A DNA stretch of 64,000 nt, from the NCBI GenBank assembly GCA_963730065.1, contig CAVSQL010000011.1, positions 375,545 to 439,544 of the forward strand, in the 5' to 3' direction. A model generated the notes under the pieces. It was not told where the DNA came from and searched no databases. It saw only the letters and a list, made by a program, of their open reading frames with translations. The position numbers and the translations under genes were made by a program. Source of the DNA: UBA9676 sp963730065 (GTDB taxonomy: Bacteria; Actinomycetota; Actinomycetes; Streptosporangiales; Streptosporangiaceae). Each line of letters opens with the position of its first letter. Position 1 is the stretch's first letter. This document shows, one piece after another, positions 10,260 through 19,797 of the stretch.

Positions 10260-12493
10260 CGCGTCACCTCGAGGGCGTAGGTCGCCTGGTAGAGCTGCAG
10301 GGCGGCGCCGGCGTCCGGAACCTCGGCCCCGGCGATGATCTTTGAGAACCGCAGCATCTCCTCGTCGAGGATGAGGCGGATCCGGTCCATCAGGTCGGCC
10401 TGCGCCCACTTGGCCACCTCACGCAGCGGGCCGGCCCCGAACAACGAGGTGAGCAGCCGCTGCGGGATGGCGGCGGTGTTCTCGTCGGACTCGGCCTCGG
10501 GGGCGCTGCGCACCAGCAGCCCGATCATGAGCACCGTGGCCAGCGAGTCGTCGTCCACGCTGATGATCCGGGCGATCGACCGCTTGGTCACGTTCTCGGC
10601 CTTGACGACGCGCAGTACCTGGCCCTGCCAGGAGCTGACGGCACGCGCCGCCCGCGTGGCCAGGTCGGCCGAAGCCCGCCCCAGCGCCGCGGCCGCCTGC
10701 TCGGGACTGTCCTGGTCCGCGTCCGCGCGGCCCCCAGCCGCATCGGTGTCCAGCCCGAGGATCAGGCCGGCGTCGGCGGCGAACTGTGAGCCGCCCCAGT
10801 CGTCGCCGTCGTCGCCAGCCGCCAGCTGATCGAGGAGCGCGGCTCCCGCCGGGTGATCCCGCCAGCGGGAAACCGAGTCCTCCGCGGCCCGGTCGGCGGC
10901 CGATATCAGCAGCGCTTCCAGCGCCTGGCACACCGCGGCCCGCAGCGTCCGGGCCCGCGCCGGGCCCCGGCGGCGGCGCTGCCTGCCGACCGCCCGGCGG
11001 GTCTGGAGGGAGCGCAGCAGGTCGCCGGTGCCGGCGAAGTCCTGCCACCGGGCGAGCACTTCGCCGCGCAGCAGCGAGCCATCGGCGACCGAGCCCTCGA
11101 TATCGGCGAGCGCCGCCCGGTAGGCGCCGGTCACCGCGGCGATGAGCTCGTCGCGGAGCGCTGCCTGCGCCTCGACCTGAGCGGCGAGCGCGGGTACCCG
11201 GACGGGGAAGGTGTCGAGCATGCCGGACATGGTCTGGGTGAGCACCGCGACCCGGCGATCGGACTGGGATGCTTCGGCCAGCCACCGCCTGATCGGGGAG
11301 GAGGCCGAGAACGGCAGCCACTTGCCGTCCCTGAGCGCGGTCTCCAGGATGAGGAAGCGCTGATGGCGGCTCAGGCCGTTGGCCTCGAGCATCGCGCCGA
11401 AATGATCAACCAGCTGGGGCGCCGACTCCTCCATGACCCGGGACAAGACGATCCCGAGCGCGGCGCCCCTGTCCCGTGCGTGCTGCAGCAGGTCCCAGAC
11501 GGCGGCGTCGGCGTACCGGCTCGCGGTGGTCATGAACAGCCACATGTCGGAGGCGTCGAGGAACTGGTGCGCGAAATCGCGGTGCGCCTGCACCACCGAG
11601 TCGATGTCGGGGGTGTCGAGCAGCGCGACGCCCTTGGGCATGCCCTCGCTGGCGGCCAGCACGAGCAGGCCGTCGCGGCCCGACCGGGCGAGCCCTTCCT
11701 GGCGCACCCGGGGCACGGTGGGGAGGAAGACGTTTTCCGCGAACCAGCCGATGTCGTCGGGATGGCAGGCGAGCACCGGGCTGTTCGTCGTCGGGCGCCG
11801 GATGCCGGTCATGCTGACCTGCGCGCCGACGATGCTGTTGACCAGAGTCGATTTGCCCGCCCCCGTCGAGCCGACCAGGGCGACCAGGACCGGGGATCCG
11901 GATTCGCGCAGCCGGGGGAGGAGATAGTCGTCGATCTGGCCGAGGAGCTTGCGCCGCTCCGTACGGGCCTCCTCCACCCCGGCGGCTTCCAGCGGCAGCT
12001 GGGCGGCGACGATCGGCTTGCGCAGCGCGAGGATCGCGGACTCGATCAGCTTGGCGTTCACCCGGACCGGCGGCTCGCCCGGCGTGCCCGCGCCGTCCGC
12101 GGGCACAACGGCCACGGGCGGGGGCGGGCAGGCGGACGCGGGCCGGGTAGCGGGCGGGGGCGGGACGGGTGACGCGGGCCGGGTCGCAGGCGCAGGCGGG
12201 CCGGCGGAGGCGGGCGGCGGCGCGCCAGCGGACGGAGGCCGGGCGGCGGTCCGGGGCGTCCTGGCCGGGGCAGGCGGCTGAGCGGGCGGAGGCGGCTGAG
12301 CGGGCGGAGGCGGCGGGGCGGACGGGGGCCGGGTGGCAGGCGGGGGCGCGCCGGCGGACGGGGGCGCACCGGTGCGGGGAGCGGCGCTGGCGGGGGCGGC
12401 GGGCGGTGACACGAACCCCGGAGAAGCCGGGCTACCGGTGCCCGCTCCCGGTTCGCGCGCCGCCGCGGCAGTCACGCCCTGACCTTCGGTCAT
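10256..12493 (-). CDS. Dynamin-like GTPase with long Pro/Ala-rich N-terminal region
   Basis: About 745 aa. The first 130 residues or so are almost only Pro, Ala, Gly, Ser and Arg with imperfect repeats of the PPSAGAPPPA type, probably a disordered or cell-wall-facing/scaffold arm. A GTPase domain follows: G1 LVALVGSTGAGKSTLVNSIV, G2 GIRRPTTNSPVL, G3 LLDTPDIDS. A long helical region makes up the rest. I see no clear transmembrane helix. The ATG at 12493 is chosen; an upstream TTG at 12550 would add repeated GLRRDD units. It is first of a two-gene unit with the membrane-anchored GTPase, suggesting a heteromeric complex. A GGTCAC/GTGACC palindrome lies upstream. Confidence 0.78.
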   Translation of the reverse strand: MTEGQGVTAAAAREPGAGTGSPASPGFVSPPAAPASAAPRTGAPPSAGAPPPATRPPSAPPPPPAQPPPPAQPPAPARTPRTAARPPSAGAPPPASAGPPAPATRPASPVPPPPATRPASACPPPPVAVVPADGAGTPGEPPVRVNAKLIESAILALRKPIVAAQLPLEAAGVEEARTERRKLLGQIDDYLLPRLRESGSPVLVALVGSTGAGKSTLVNSIVGAQVSMTGIRRPTTNSPVLACHPDDIGWFAENVFLPTVPRVRQEGLARSGRDGLLVLAASEGMPKGVALLDTPDIDSVVQAHRDFAHQFLDASDMWLFMTTASRYADAAVWDLLQHARDRGAALGIVLSRVMEESAPQLVDHFGAMLEANGLSRHQRFLILETALRDGKWLPFSASSPIRRWLAEASQSDRRVAVLTQTMSGMLDTFPVRVPALAAQVEAQAALRDELIAAVTGAYRAALADIEGSVADGSLLRGEVLARWQDFAGTGDLLRSLQTRRAVGRQRRRRGPARARTLRAAVCQALEALLISAADRAAEDSVSRWRDHPAGAALLDQLAAGDDGDDWGGSQFAADAGLILGLDTDAAGGRADADQDSPEQAAAALGRASADLATRAARAVSSWQGQVLRVVKAENVTKRSIARIISVDDDSLATVLMIGLLVRSAPEAESDENTAAIPQRLLTSLFGAGPLREVAKWAQADLMDRIRLILDEEMLRFSKIIAGAEVPDAGAALQLYQATYALEVTR

Positions 12494-13153
12494 CGCCCTT
12501 CCGTCATCCCGCCTCAAGCCGTCATCCCGTCTCAAGGCATCCGGCGTCAAGTCGCTGCCCGGTCACACCGCAGTGACCCGGTGTAGCTTATGCATCACTG
12601 GCACATGCACGCCACTGATAGTTCAGGGCAACCGTGAGTAACGGCCACCCTGCCCGGAGCGCTCCCTCTGCTGTGGCAATTATGTACCGCTGGGGCACGG
12701 TCCCCGCCCGGATGCCCGAAACACGCGGCCGCGATTGTGGCTCGCCGGTAGCCAGTGGGCACGCTGCGCAGTCGGCCCCGGCCGGGAGCGCCCAAGGCGC
12801 CCGGGCCCGGCCCCGCCCCGCGCCCAGGACCAGCCGGGGCACACCACGCCAGGGCCAGCCGTCTGGACCGGTGCTCCAGAAAGCGCGGCTACACTGTCCA
12901 GGCACCGCACGGTCGAGGTCCCGGCGACAGCCGTTCCCGGCGCAACGGCACCAATCGCCGTCACCGCGTGCAGGAGGGATGGCCGGATACCCGGCCCGCC
13001 GTCGCTGGATCCCCGGCATCGGCGGCGCCGCCACGACGGCGCGGTGGCCGTCGGCCACCTGGTAGTTCTCGGCTCGACCGGGTCACGCAGCCTGGCGAAA
13101 CCCGGTACAACCAGGTTGAACACAATTTCGGCGGATCGCGAATGGGAGAATGC
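12494..13153. other. 660-bp intergenic region, divergent promoters, no supported gene
   Basis: Separates the GTPase operon (minus) from the epimerase remnant (plus). Open frames exist on both strands but are composition-driven and lack good start sites. The stretch 12575-12680 has local AT-rich points (GTAGCTTATGCATCAC, CAATTATGTACC) and probably holds the GTPase promoter; the stretch just before 13142 (ACAACCAGGTTGAACACAAT) may hold the rightward one. Confidence 0.4.
12561..12578. promoter_or_regulatory. Palindrome GGTCAC-N6-GTGACC upstream of GTPase operon
   Basis: A perfect 6-bp inverted repeat with 6-bp spacer, about 70 bp upstream of the GTPase start and just next to a possible AT-rich promoter element. 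It has the form of a dimeric-regulator operator; the regulator is unknown and a chance palindrome cannot be excluded. Confidence 0.3.
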
Positions 13154-13756
13154 ATGGGGGCTGGGCAACGTTCCCGGGTCCTGGTGACCGGCGGGTCAGG
13201 CTTCATCGGCAGACGGCTCGTCGCGGCGCTGCTCAGCAGCGGCGCCGAGGTTACCGTGGCAGGCAGGCATGAGCCGGCCGTGCCGGGCGCCCGGTCCGTC
13301 GTCGGCGATCTGCGTGATCCCGCTGTCGCCGACCGGGCCGTCAGCCCCGGAACGGACGTCATCGTTCACCTGGCCGCCAGGACCTCGGTGCTCCGCTCGG
13401 TCGCCGACCCGGTCGGCACGTATGAGGCGAACGTGGCCGCCACCGCGAGCCTGCTGGAACTGGCCCGCACCCGGGGTGTCGGCGCGTTCCTGCTCGCCTC
13501 CACCAACGCGGTCGTCGGCGATGTCGGCCATGCTGTCATCACCGAGCGCAGCCCGTTCCGCCCGCTCACCCCTTACGGTGCGACGAAGGCCGCCGCGCAG
13601 ATGCTGCTCAGCGGGTACTCGGCCAGCTACGGGCTGGCCGGCTGCGCGCTGCGGTTCTCCAACGTCTACGGGCCCGGCATGAAAGCCAAGGACAGCTTCG
13701 TGACGCGGCAGGAATTCACGTCCCCCGCCGCCGCGGAAGGAGAGACAGCACAGTGA
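13154..13756 (+). pseudogene. NAD-dependent sugar epimerase/dehydratase, C-terminally truncated
   Basis: Extended-SDR nucleotide-sugar epimerase, 200 aa instead of the usual 300-330. The Rossmann motif VLVTGGSGFIGRRL, VIVHLAARTS, and the catalytic YGATK are present. After the family motif NVYGPGMKAKDSFV the homology stops and an unrelated tail (TRQEFTSPAAAEGETAQ) follows, so the substrate-binding C-terminal domain is missing. The tail codons contain the GGAAGGAG that serves the next gene, whose GTG overlaps the TGA stop. This looks like an internal deletion that joined the epimerase to the start of the glycosyltransferase. It is either nonfunctional or retains only NAD binding. The ATG at 13154 fits GGAGA spacing better than 13142. 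Confidence 0.7.
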
Positions 13757-14772
13757 GCAGTCCCGGAATGGACAGCACCGCGGTCGACGACGCCGCAGCC
13801 AGTGCGTTCGCCACCGAGTTCGGCGAGGCCGCACGCGCGCTCCCGCCGGTCGCGATCGTGATCGCCGCGTACAACGAGGCCGACGTGATCGGCCAGGTGA
13901 TCGAGGCCCTCCCGGCCACGATCTGCGGGCTCAAGACGGCGGTCCTGGTGGTGTCCGACGGGTCGAAGGACAAGACGGCGGGGGCGGCCAAGACCCAGGG
14001 CGCCCTGGTGTGCGAGGTGCCGGTCAACCGCGGCCAGGGTGCCGCGCTGCGTCTGGGGTACCGGCTGGCCCGCGAAGGCGGCGCGTCCTACATCGTGACC
14101 ACCGATGCCGACGGCCAGTACAACCCGGCCGAGATGGAGCGGGTGCTGGCGCCCGTGGTGGCCGGCGAGGCCGATTTCGTCACCGGGTCACGCAAGCTCG
14201 GCAGCCAGGAGACCAACGACCCGGTGCGCCGCCTGGGCACCTGGGTCTTCGCCAAGACCATCAGCATGCTGACCCGCCAGCACATCACCGACTCCTCGTT
14301 CGGCCTGCGCGCCATGCGGGCGGAGGTGACCGGGGTCGTCCGGCTGGAGCAGCCTCAGTACCAGTCCTCCGAGCTGCTGATCGCGGTGCTCGCGCACGGG
14401 TTCCGGGTGGCCGAGGTGCCGGCCACCATCCACAAGCGCCAGGTCGGCGAGAGCAAGAAGGGTCACAACGCCATCTACGGGCTCAAGTTCGCCGGCGTCG
14501 TGGCCGACACCTGGTGGCGCGAGCGTCAGCGCCGGGTGCCGGGCTCCGGCAGCGCGGACATGTCCGCGGCCGGGAGGCGGCCAGGCGACCGCTCCGCAGC
14601 GCCGCTCCCGGCCCAGGCCGGTGACCCGGCGCGCCGGGCACCCGCCGCCCCGGCCGCCAACGGCTCCGGGCCGGCGGCCTCATCGGCGAGCGGGACCGGG
14701 GTGCCAGAGGCCTCCACCGCGGAAACCACGGAATCCGACAGCTTGGACCCGCGGTCCGCGAAGAGGAAGTAG
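13753..14772 (+). CDS. Family 2 glycosyltransferase (polyprenyl-phosphate mannosyl/glucosyl transferase type)
   Basis: Cytoplasmic-face GT2 enzyme, 339 aa, predicted to transfer a sugar from a nucleotide donor to polyprenyl phosphate. GT-A fold residues 30-265: VAIVIAAYNEADVIGQVIEA, VVSDGSKDKT, VNRGQGAALRLGY, metal-binding TTDADGQY, TDSSFGLRAM. Residues after about 265 are low-complexity Ala/Pro/Ser and lie opposite the tail of the convergent GtrA gene (247-bp overlap). GT2 and GtrA proteins commonly work together: GtrA-type proteins are thought to flip the lipid-linked sugar. Start GTG at 13753 overlaps the epimerase stop. Confidence 0.88.
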   Translation: MSSPGMDSTAVDDAAASAFATEFGEAARALPPVAIVIAAYNEADVIGQVIEALPATICGLKTAVLVVSDGSKDKTAGAAKTQGALVCEVPVNRGQGAALRLGYRLAREGGASYIVTTDADGQYNPAEMERVLAPVVAGEADFVTGSRKLGSQETNDPVRRLGTWVFAKTISMLTRQHITDSSFGLRAMRAEVTGVVRLEQPQYQSSELLIAVLAHGFRVAEVPATIHKRQVGESKKGHNAIYGLKFAGVVADTWWRERQRRVPGSGSADMSAAGRRPGDRSAAPLPAQAGDPARRAPAAPAANGSGPAASSASGTGVPEASTAETTESDSLDPRSAKRK

Positions 14773-15212
14773 TGGAAGATCGTGAACCGGGCGATGAACG
14801 TCACGCAGTTGGCCAGCAGGTAGGCGCCGTCCACGATGATGACCCGCTCCCAGTGGGTGTGCCCCATCGACACCGCCCAGACGCTGGCGTAGTGGCTGGT
14901 CAGCCCCAGCACGGTCCAGGCTCCCAGTGAAACCAGCCAAAACGGCAGGGTCTCCTTGAGCAGGTGCGGCCTGCCCTTGCGCTCCCATGCCCAGCGGCTC
15001 AGCACGTAGCTCACCGCTGCCCCCACGATCGCGCCCAGGACCCCGGCCAGGCCGGCGGTCAGGTGGAACACCCCGAGGAGCAGGCTGAGCGTGAGCAGGC
15101 TCGAGCCCAGCGACACGATCGCCACCAGCACGAACCGGCTGAACCGCTTGCCGACCGTGGTGCGGAGCTTGCTCTGGACAACCGTGACGATCTTGGGCGA
15201 AACAGAAGTCAT
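14526..15212 (-). CDS. GtrA family membrane protein
   Basis: Four-helix membrane protein, 228 aa, thought to help translocate polyprenyl-linked sugars. The GtrA domain covers residues 20-155 with four hydrophobic helices (FVLVAIVSLGSSLLTLSLLL, VLGAIVGAAVSYVLSRWAW, LVSLGAWTVLGLT, GAYLLANCVTFIARFTIFHY). The C-terminal 75 residues are disordered-looking and are encoded entirely opposite the 3' end of the GT2 gene. The partner relation with that glycosyltransferase is inferred from family knowledge and from the tail-to-tail arrangement. Confidence 0.85.
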   Translation of the reverse strand: MTSVSPKIVTVVQSKLRTTVGKRFSRFVLVAIVSLGSSLLTLSLLLGVFHLTAGLAGVLGAIVGAAVSYVLSRWAWERKGRPHLLKETLPFWLVSLGAWTVLGLTSHYASVWAVSMGHTHWERVIIVDGAYLLANCVTFIARFTIFHYFLFADRGSKLSDSVVSAVEASGTPVPLADEAAGPEPLAAGAAGARRAGSPAWAGSGAAERSPGRLPAADMSALPEPGTRR

Positions 15213-15526
15213 GTGATCCCTAGTTTCCCTGGAGGCCCGCGGGCCATCCGGTCACGTCTGCAGTGCGGGAGCATCCGGAGGCGGGAGACGGGCGGCTTCC
15301 GGGCTTCGCCTGGGCAACGTTATCTCGCGTGCGGGCCCCACGCATGCATTGCCGCCCGGTTAGGAGCGGATTCTCAGCCTGCCCGGAGCTTGGCCGCAGC
15401 GGGGTGCCACCGCGGGTACCCGCCCATGCTAACCGACACCACCACCTCAGCTGCCCGCCCGTTCCGCCCCGAAACCACGCCGCCCGGCCGGGTGAAGGTG
15501 CGCCACGGCCGGCGGGCGGAGTCGGG
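15213..15526. other. Intergenic region upstream of gtrA, no gene seen
   Basis: 314 bp between the gtrA start and the 3' end of the TetR gene, both on the minus strand. It presumably holds the gtrA promoter. No convincing ORF, RNA or terminator hairpin was found. Confidence 0.4.
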
Positions 15527-16228
15527 TCAGGCGGGGATGCCGATCACCCCGGCCAGGCAGCGCACCGCATGGTCGAAGTACGCGCCGCGGTCGGTGACGA
15601 CGTTCTCGAACTGGCCGAACAATTCGAAGCTGACCAGCCCGAAGACGCTCGCCCAGGTCGCCAGCGCCCGGGCGGCGACCTCGTCGGGAACGGCATGCAG
15701 AACGGATTCCCGCAGGCGGGCCGCGTCGGGGGCGAACGAGCCCGGCGGGGGCGGGCACAGCGCGGGCGGGTCGAGCACCCCGCTGGCCTGCGCATCACTG
15801 ATGATCTTCCCGAGCACGGCGGCGACCCGCGACGCGGGCCCGATCGTCTGTTCCGGCGCCTGGTACCCGGGCACGGGCGACCCGTACACCAGTGAGTATT
15901 CATGCGGGTGGGCCAGCGCCCAGTCGCGCACGGCGCGGCACGCCGCCAGCCACCGGCCCGGGTAGTCATCGCGGCGGCAGGCGCTGTCGGCCTGCTCGGC
16001 GGCGGCGCCGATCGCGTTGTAGCCGTCGATGATCAAAGCGGTGAGCAGATCGTCCCGGCTGGGGAAGTAGCGGTAGACGGCCGAGGAGACCATGCCCATC
16101 TCCCGCGCAACCGCCCGCAGCGACAGTGCCGCCGCGCCCTCGGTCGCCAGCTGCCGGCGGGCGGTCTCGGTGATCTCGCGGGTGAGCTCGGCCCGGACCC
16201 GCTGCCGCGCGGTACGACTCGCGTTCAC
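15527..16228 (-). CDS. TetR/AcrR family regulator
   Basis: Predicted repressor of 233 aa. The N-terminal HTH is typical (ALSLRAVAREMGMVSSAVYR then YFPSRDDLL, residues 35-62). The ligand/dimer domain has the WHG-like features FGLVSFELFGQFENVV near the end. A perfect 15-bp inverted repeat lies 24-56 bp upstream of the start codon, so autorepression is likely. No divergent target gene is present: the other neighbour, glyA, ends at this palindrome and reads toward it. Confidence 0.9.
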   Translation of the reverse strand: MNASRTARQRVRAELTREITETARRQLATEGAAALSLRAVAREMGMVSSAVYRYFPSRDDLLTALIIDGYNAIGAAAEQADSACRRDDYPGRWLAACRAVRDWALAHPHEYSLVYGSPVPGYQAPEQTIGPASRVAAVLGKIISDAQASGVLDPPALCPPPPGSFAPDAARLRESVLHAVPDEVAARALATWASVFGLVSFELFGQFENVVTDRGAYFDHAVRCLAGVIGIPA

Positions 16229-16251
16229 GCCACGAGTCTATCAGAGCATCG

Positions 16252-16284
16252 CAACATTATGAGAGCGCTGCTCTCATAATGTTG
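16252..16284. promoter_or_regulatory. Perfect 15-bp inverted repeat, probable TetR operator
   Basis: Arms CAACATTATGAGAGC and GCTCTCATAATGTTG with a 3-bp spacer. The arms are AT-rich and very different from the surrounding DNA. No T-tract follows on either strand, so an operator for the adjacent TetR protein is more likely than a glyA terminator, although the repeat could do both. Confidence 0.7.
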
Positions 16285-16321
16285 TGTCATGGCCGGTTGC
16301 CCGGCGTCCCGGCCGTGAACG

Positions 16322-17593
<1,272 letters not shown>

Positions 17594-17614
17594 GGCGACC
17601 TCCTGGGGAAGAGG

Positions 17615-18400
17615 CTACACAGCCGGGCCGGGGCGCCCGCCGGAGCGCTTCGGTGATCGTTGCGGTTTCGGTACGCTGGGTGCCGGCGGAGCCGGGGCCA
17701 GCCGGTGGAACACCGCCCGTTCGGCCGCCGCCCACGCGGTCGTGGTCAGCAGGTAGAGGCCGGCGGCCAGCGGCACCAGGGCGGCAAAGGCCACCGTCGC
17801 GAACGGCAGGATCCGCAGCAGGAACCCGCCCGCCCCCCGCTGCTGGGCGGGCGCCGATCCGGCCCAGCGCCGCGCCGCCCTCGTGGAGAGCCACGCGACC
17901 AGGATGAGGAGGGCGAACACGGCACCGAACACCAGCCCCTGACCGCTCAACGGGCCTGCTCCGGTCAGCCAGTGGCTGCCGAGCGACGCACTGAACAGGC
18001 GCTGCCGGAGCAGCGGGTTGGGGCCGCCGCCGACGGTGCCGGACAGGAACAGCCGGTACACGACGGTGAAGAACGGCACTTGCAGCAGCGCCGGCAGGCA
18101 GCCGGTGAACATCCCGGCCCCCTCCCCCGCGTACAGGGCGGACAGCTCGCGCTGCAGGCGTTCCGGCTGGCCGGAATGACGCTTGTACACCTCCTGGACC
18201 CGGGGCGCCAGCCGGGCCTGCGCCCGCTGTCCCCGGAATGCGTAGTAGCCGAGCGGCAGCACCAGCAGCCGCACCAAGATCGTGAACACGACGATCGCGG
18301 CCGCGGCGGCCAGCCCGCCCGGGAGCGGGGCGAGCACAGCCGCGAGCGCGGCCACCACGTGATAAGCGGCTTCGATCGGCAGGCCAAGCAGAGCAGACAT
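17615..18400 (-). CDS. YidC/Oxa1 family membrane protein insertase (paralogue)
   Basis: Membrane insertase of 261 aa. Five hydrophobic segments are visible, including VVFTILVRLLVLPLGYYAFR, which carries the conserved Arg in the membrane groove, and FTGCLPALLQVPFFTVVYRL. The C-terminal tail is basic and Pro-rich (APPAPSVPKPQRSPKRSGG), as in ribosome-contacting YidC tails. It is not in the usual rpmH-rnpA-yidC context, so it is a second YidC. The DUF6412 gene just upstream on the same strand is its usual companion in actinomycetes. Confidence 0.88.
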   Translation of the reverse strand: MSALLGLPIEAAYHVVAALAAVLAPLPGGLAAAAAIVVFTILVRLLVLPLGYYAFRGQRAQARLAPRVQEVYKRHSGQPERLQRELSALYAGEGAGMFTGCLPALLQVPFFTVVYRLFLSGTVGGGPNPLLRQRLFSASLGSHWLTGAGPLSGQGLVFGAVFALLILVAWLSTRAARRWAGSAPAQQRGAGGFLLRILPFATVAFAALVPLAAGLYLLTTTAWAAAERAVFHRLAPAPPAPSVPKPQRSPKRSGGRPGPAV

Positions 18401-18537
18401 AACGGATCACCCTCCAGCGGGGCATCAGGAAACGGATGGCAGCTGGAGGCGGCCGCCGTGACACGGCAGCACCGGGCGCACCTGGGCGGCGGGCAACGGA
18501 CGCAGCCCGGCTGGCGCCGGGTGATGGGACAGCGGGA

Positions 18538-18849
18538 TCAGGCGGCCGCCGGGCCCGCCGTGGGTGCTCGCGGACGCGCCCGCCCGGGCGCGTCGGGGTC
18601 GCGTTGCGAAACAAAGCCGGCCCGCCATGACCTCTCGCGCAGGGCGGCCACGCCGGACTTCTGCGGGGCGGCCATGACCGTGGCGGCGAGCCGGGCGCCT
18701 TGCGCCAGCAGGGCGACGAGCAGGCAGGTCAGCGTGACAGCAGCCAGCGCCATCAGGCCGGCCGGCTTCCCGTCGGGGACGAGCGTGAAGCCTAGCCAGC
18801 TGGCGGGCCCGGTAAGGGCCGACAGGACGCCGCCAAGCGTCGCGATCAC
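18538..18849 (-). CDS. DUF6412 family small membrane protein
   Basis: 103 aa with two hydrophobic segments (residues about 5-25 and 30-60) followed by the characteristic stretch RERSWRAGFVSQRDPDAPGR and a Pro/Arg-rich end. I recognise this tail from small proteins encoded next to YidC paralogues in actinomycetes; the function is unknown. Start GTG at 18849 with GGAGG five bases upstream. Likely co-transcribed with the YidC gene. Confidence 0.7.
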   Translation of the reverse strand: MIATLGGVLSALTGPASWLGFTLVPDGKPAGLMALAAVTLTCLLVALLAQGARLAATVMAAPQKSGVAALRERSWRAGFVSQRDPDAPGRARPRAPTAGPAAA

Positions 18850-19022
18850 GTTGACCTCCGCGCTCCGGCCACCGCCAGCATGGGACCGTGGCCGGTACGG
18901 TTTCAGGGTACGCCCGCCGCGCCAGGGCCTGGAAGCACCAGCCTCGCCAGCCGCACAATCCCCACCCGCGCTGTGCGCTCCGTGTCCGCCATGTGACCTT
19001 GAACCTGCACAATGGGTGGCTG

Positions 19023-19099
19023 GCGCCTGTAGCTCAGCTGGACAGAGCGGCTGCCTTCTAAGCAGCGGGTCGCGGGTTCGAATCCTGCCAGGCGCACCA
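19023..19099 (+). tRNA. tRNA-Arg (anticodon TCT)
   Basis: Full cloverleaf: acceptor GCGCCTG pairs with CAGGCGC, D-arm with GTAGCTCAGCTGGACAGAGC, anticodon loop CTTCTAA (TCT), T-arm GCGGGTTCGAATCCTGC, discriminator A and encoded CCA. A tyrosine-integrase relic begins 25 bp past the 3' end, so this gene was probably used as an attachment site. Confidence 0.97.
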
Positions 19100-19124
19100 A
19101 GATCAAACGATACCTCCGCGCAGG

Positions 19125-19365
19125 TCAGCGGCCTGCCGGTCCTGTGTGTCGCAGATCATGGAAACGCACACCCGGCAAGCCAACCTCGGCAAGCGCAAGG
19201 GGCCCATACGCGGCGCCTGAAGTTGCTCTGACGCAGCTGCACGCCGCCTGGGCTGGTGAAGACGAGCCCGTCGGTCTCCGGATGCGCATACTCCGCAATG
19301 TGCTCCCGCAGGTCCGGAACAATCACATCCGGGAACACGACCCGGCGGCGGCGGCCCATAGGTTG
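19125..19365 (-). pseudogene. Tyrosine recombinase (phage-type integrase) remnant, frameshifted
   Basis: Minus-strand translation gives two pieces of one integrase catalytic domain in different frames. The first reads PDLREHIAEYAHPETDGLVF and then QLRQSNFRRRVWAP. After a frameshift near 19200 the second continues LALAEVGLPGVRFHDLRHTG. The HDLRHT box is diagnostic of tyrosine recombinases. The part before and the active-site Tyr after are lost. It abuts tRNA-Arg(TCT), the classic integration site of such elements, and is a relic of an excised or decayed integrative element. Confidence 0.75.
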
Positions 19366-19371
19366 TGCCAC

Positions 19372-19797
19372 ATGGACGTTCTCTTCATCGCGAGTGTGGC
19401 GGTTGTCGCCGCTGACCCGCCGCAGAGCCGCAAGCTGTTCATGGATGCCCTCGGCCTCCCGTTGGAGGGCGAAGGCGAAGGCTACTTCTCCAGCGGGAGC
19501 ATCCTCGGCTGCAAGCACTTCGGTGTGTGGCCGCTCTCGCAGGCGGCAGAGGCGTGCTTTGGCACACCGGAGTGGCCCGCCGGTCGGGTGGTCCCGCAGG
19601 CATCAATCGAGTTCGAGGTGGAGGACGCCGAAGCTGTCGCAACGGCAGGCGGCGAGCTTCAGAACGCAGGCTTTGAGCTATTGCACCCGGCCCGCACAGA
19701 GCCGTGGGGACAGACGGTGACCAGGCTTCTCACGGAGGATGGATTGATCGTTGGCATCTCCTACGCTCCCGCGTTTCACGACGAAGAGCCTGCCTGA
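19372..19797 (+). CDS. VOC-fold (glyoxalase/bleomycin-resistance-like) protein
   Basis: 141 aa, a single vicinal-oxygen-chelate domain: DPPQSRKLFMDALGLPL, FGVWPLSQAAEACFG, ASIEFEVEDAEAV, LLTEDGLIVGISYAP. The substrate is unknown; related proteins are dioxygenases, glyoxalases or antibiotic-binding proteins. It starts seven bases from the integrase relic and may be cargo of the lost element. There is no strong Shine-Dalgarno before the ATG at 19372. Confidence 0.75.
   Translation: MDVLFIASVAVVAADPPQSRKLFMDALGLPLEGEGEGYFSSGSILGCKHFGVWPLSQAAEACFGTPEWPAGRVVPQASIEFEVEDAEAVATAGGELQNAGFELLHPARTEPWGQTVTRLLTEDGLIVGISYAPAFHDEEPA

Noticed and set aside
12588..13058. Open frames on both strands in the GTPase/epimerase intergenic region
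   Set aside because: No good start signals, odd composition and no recognisable domain.
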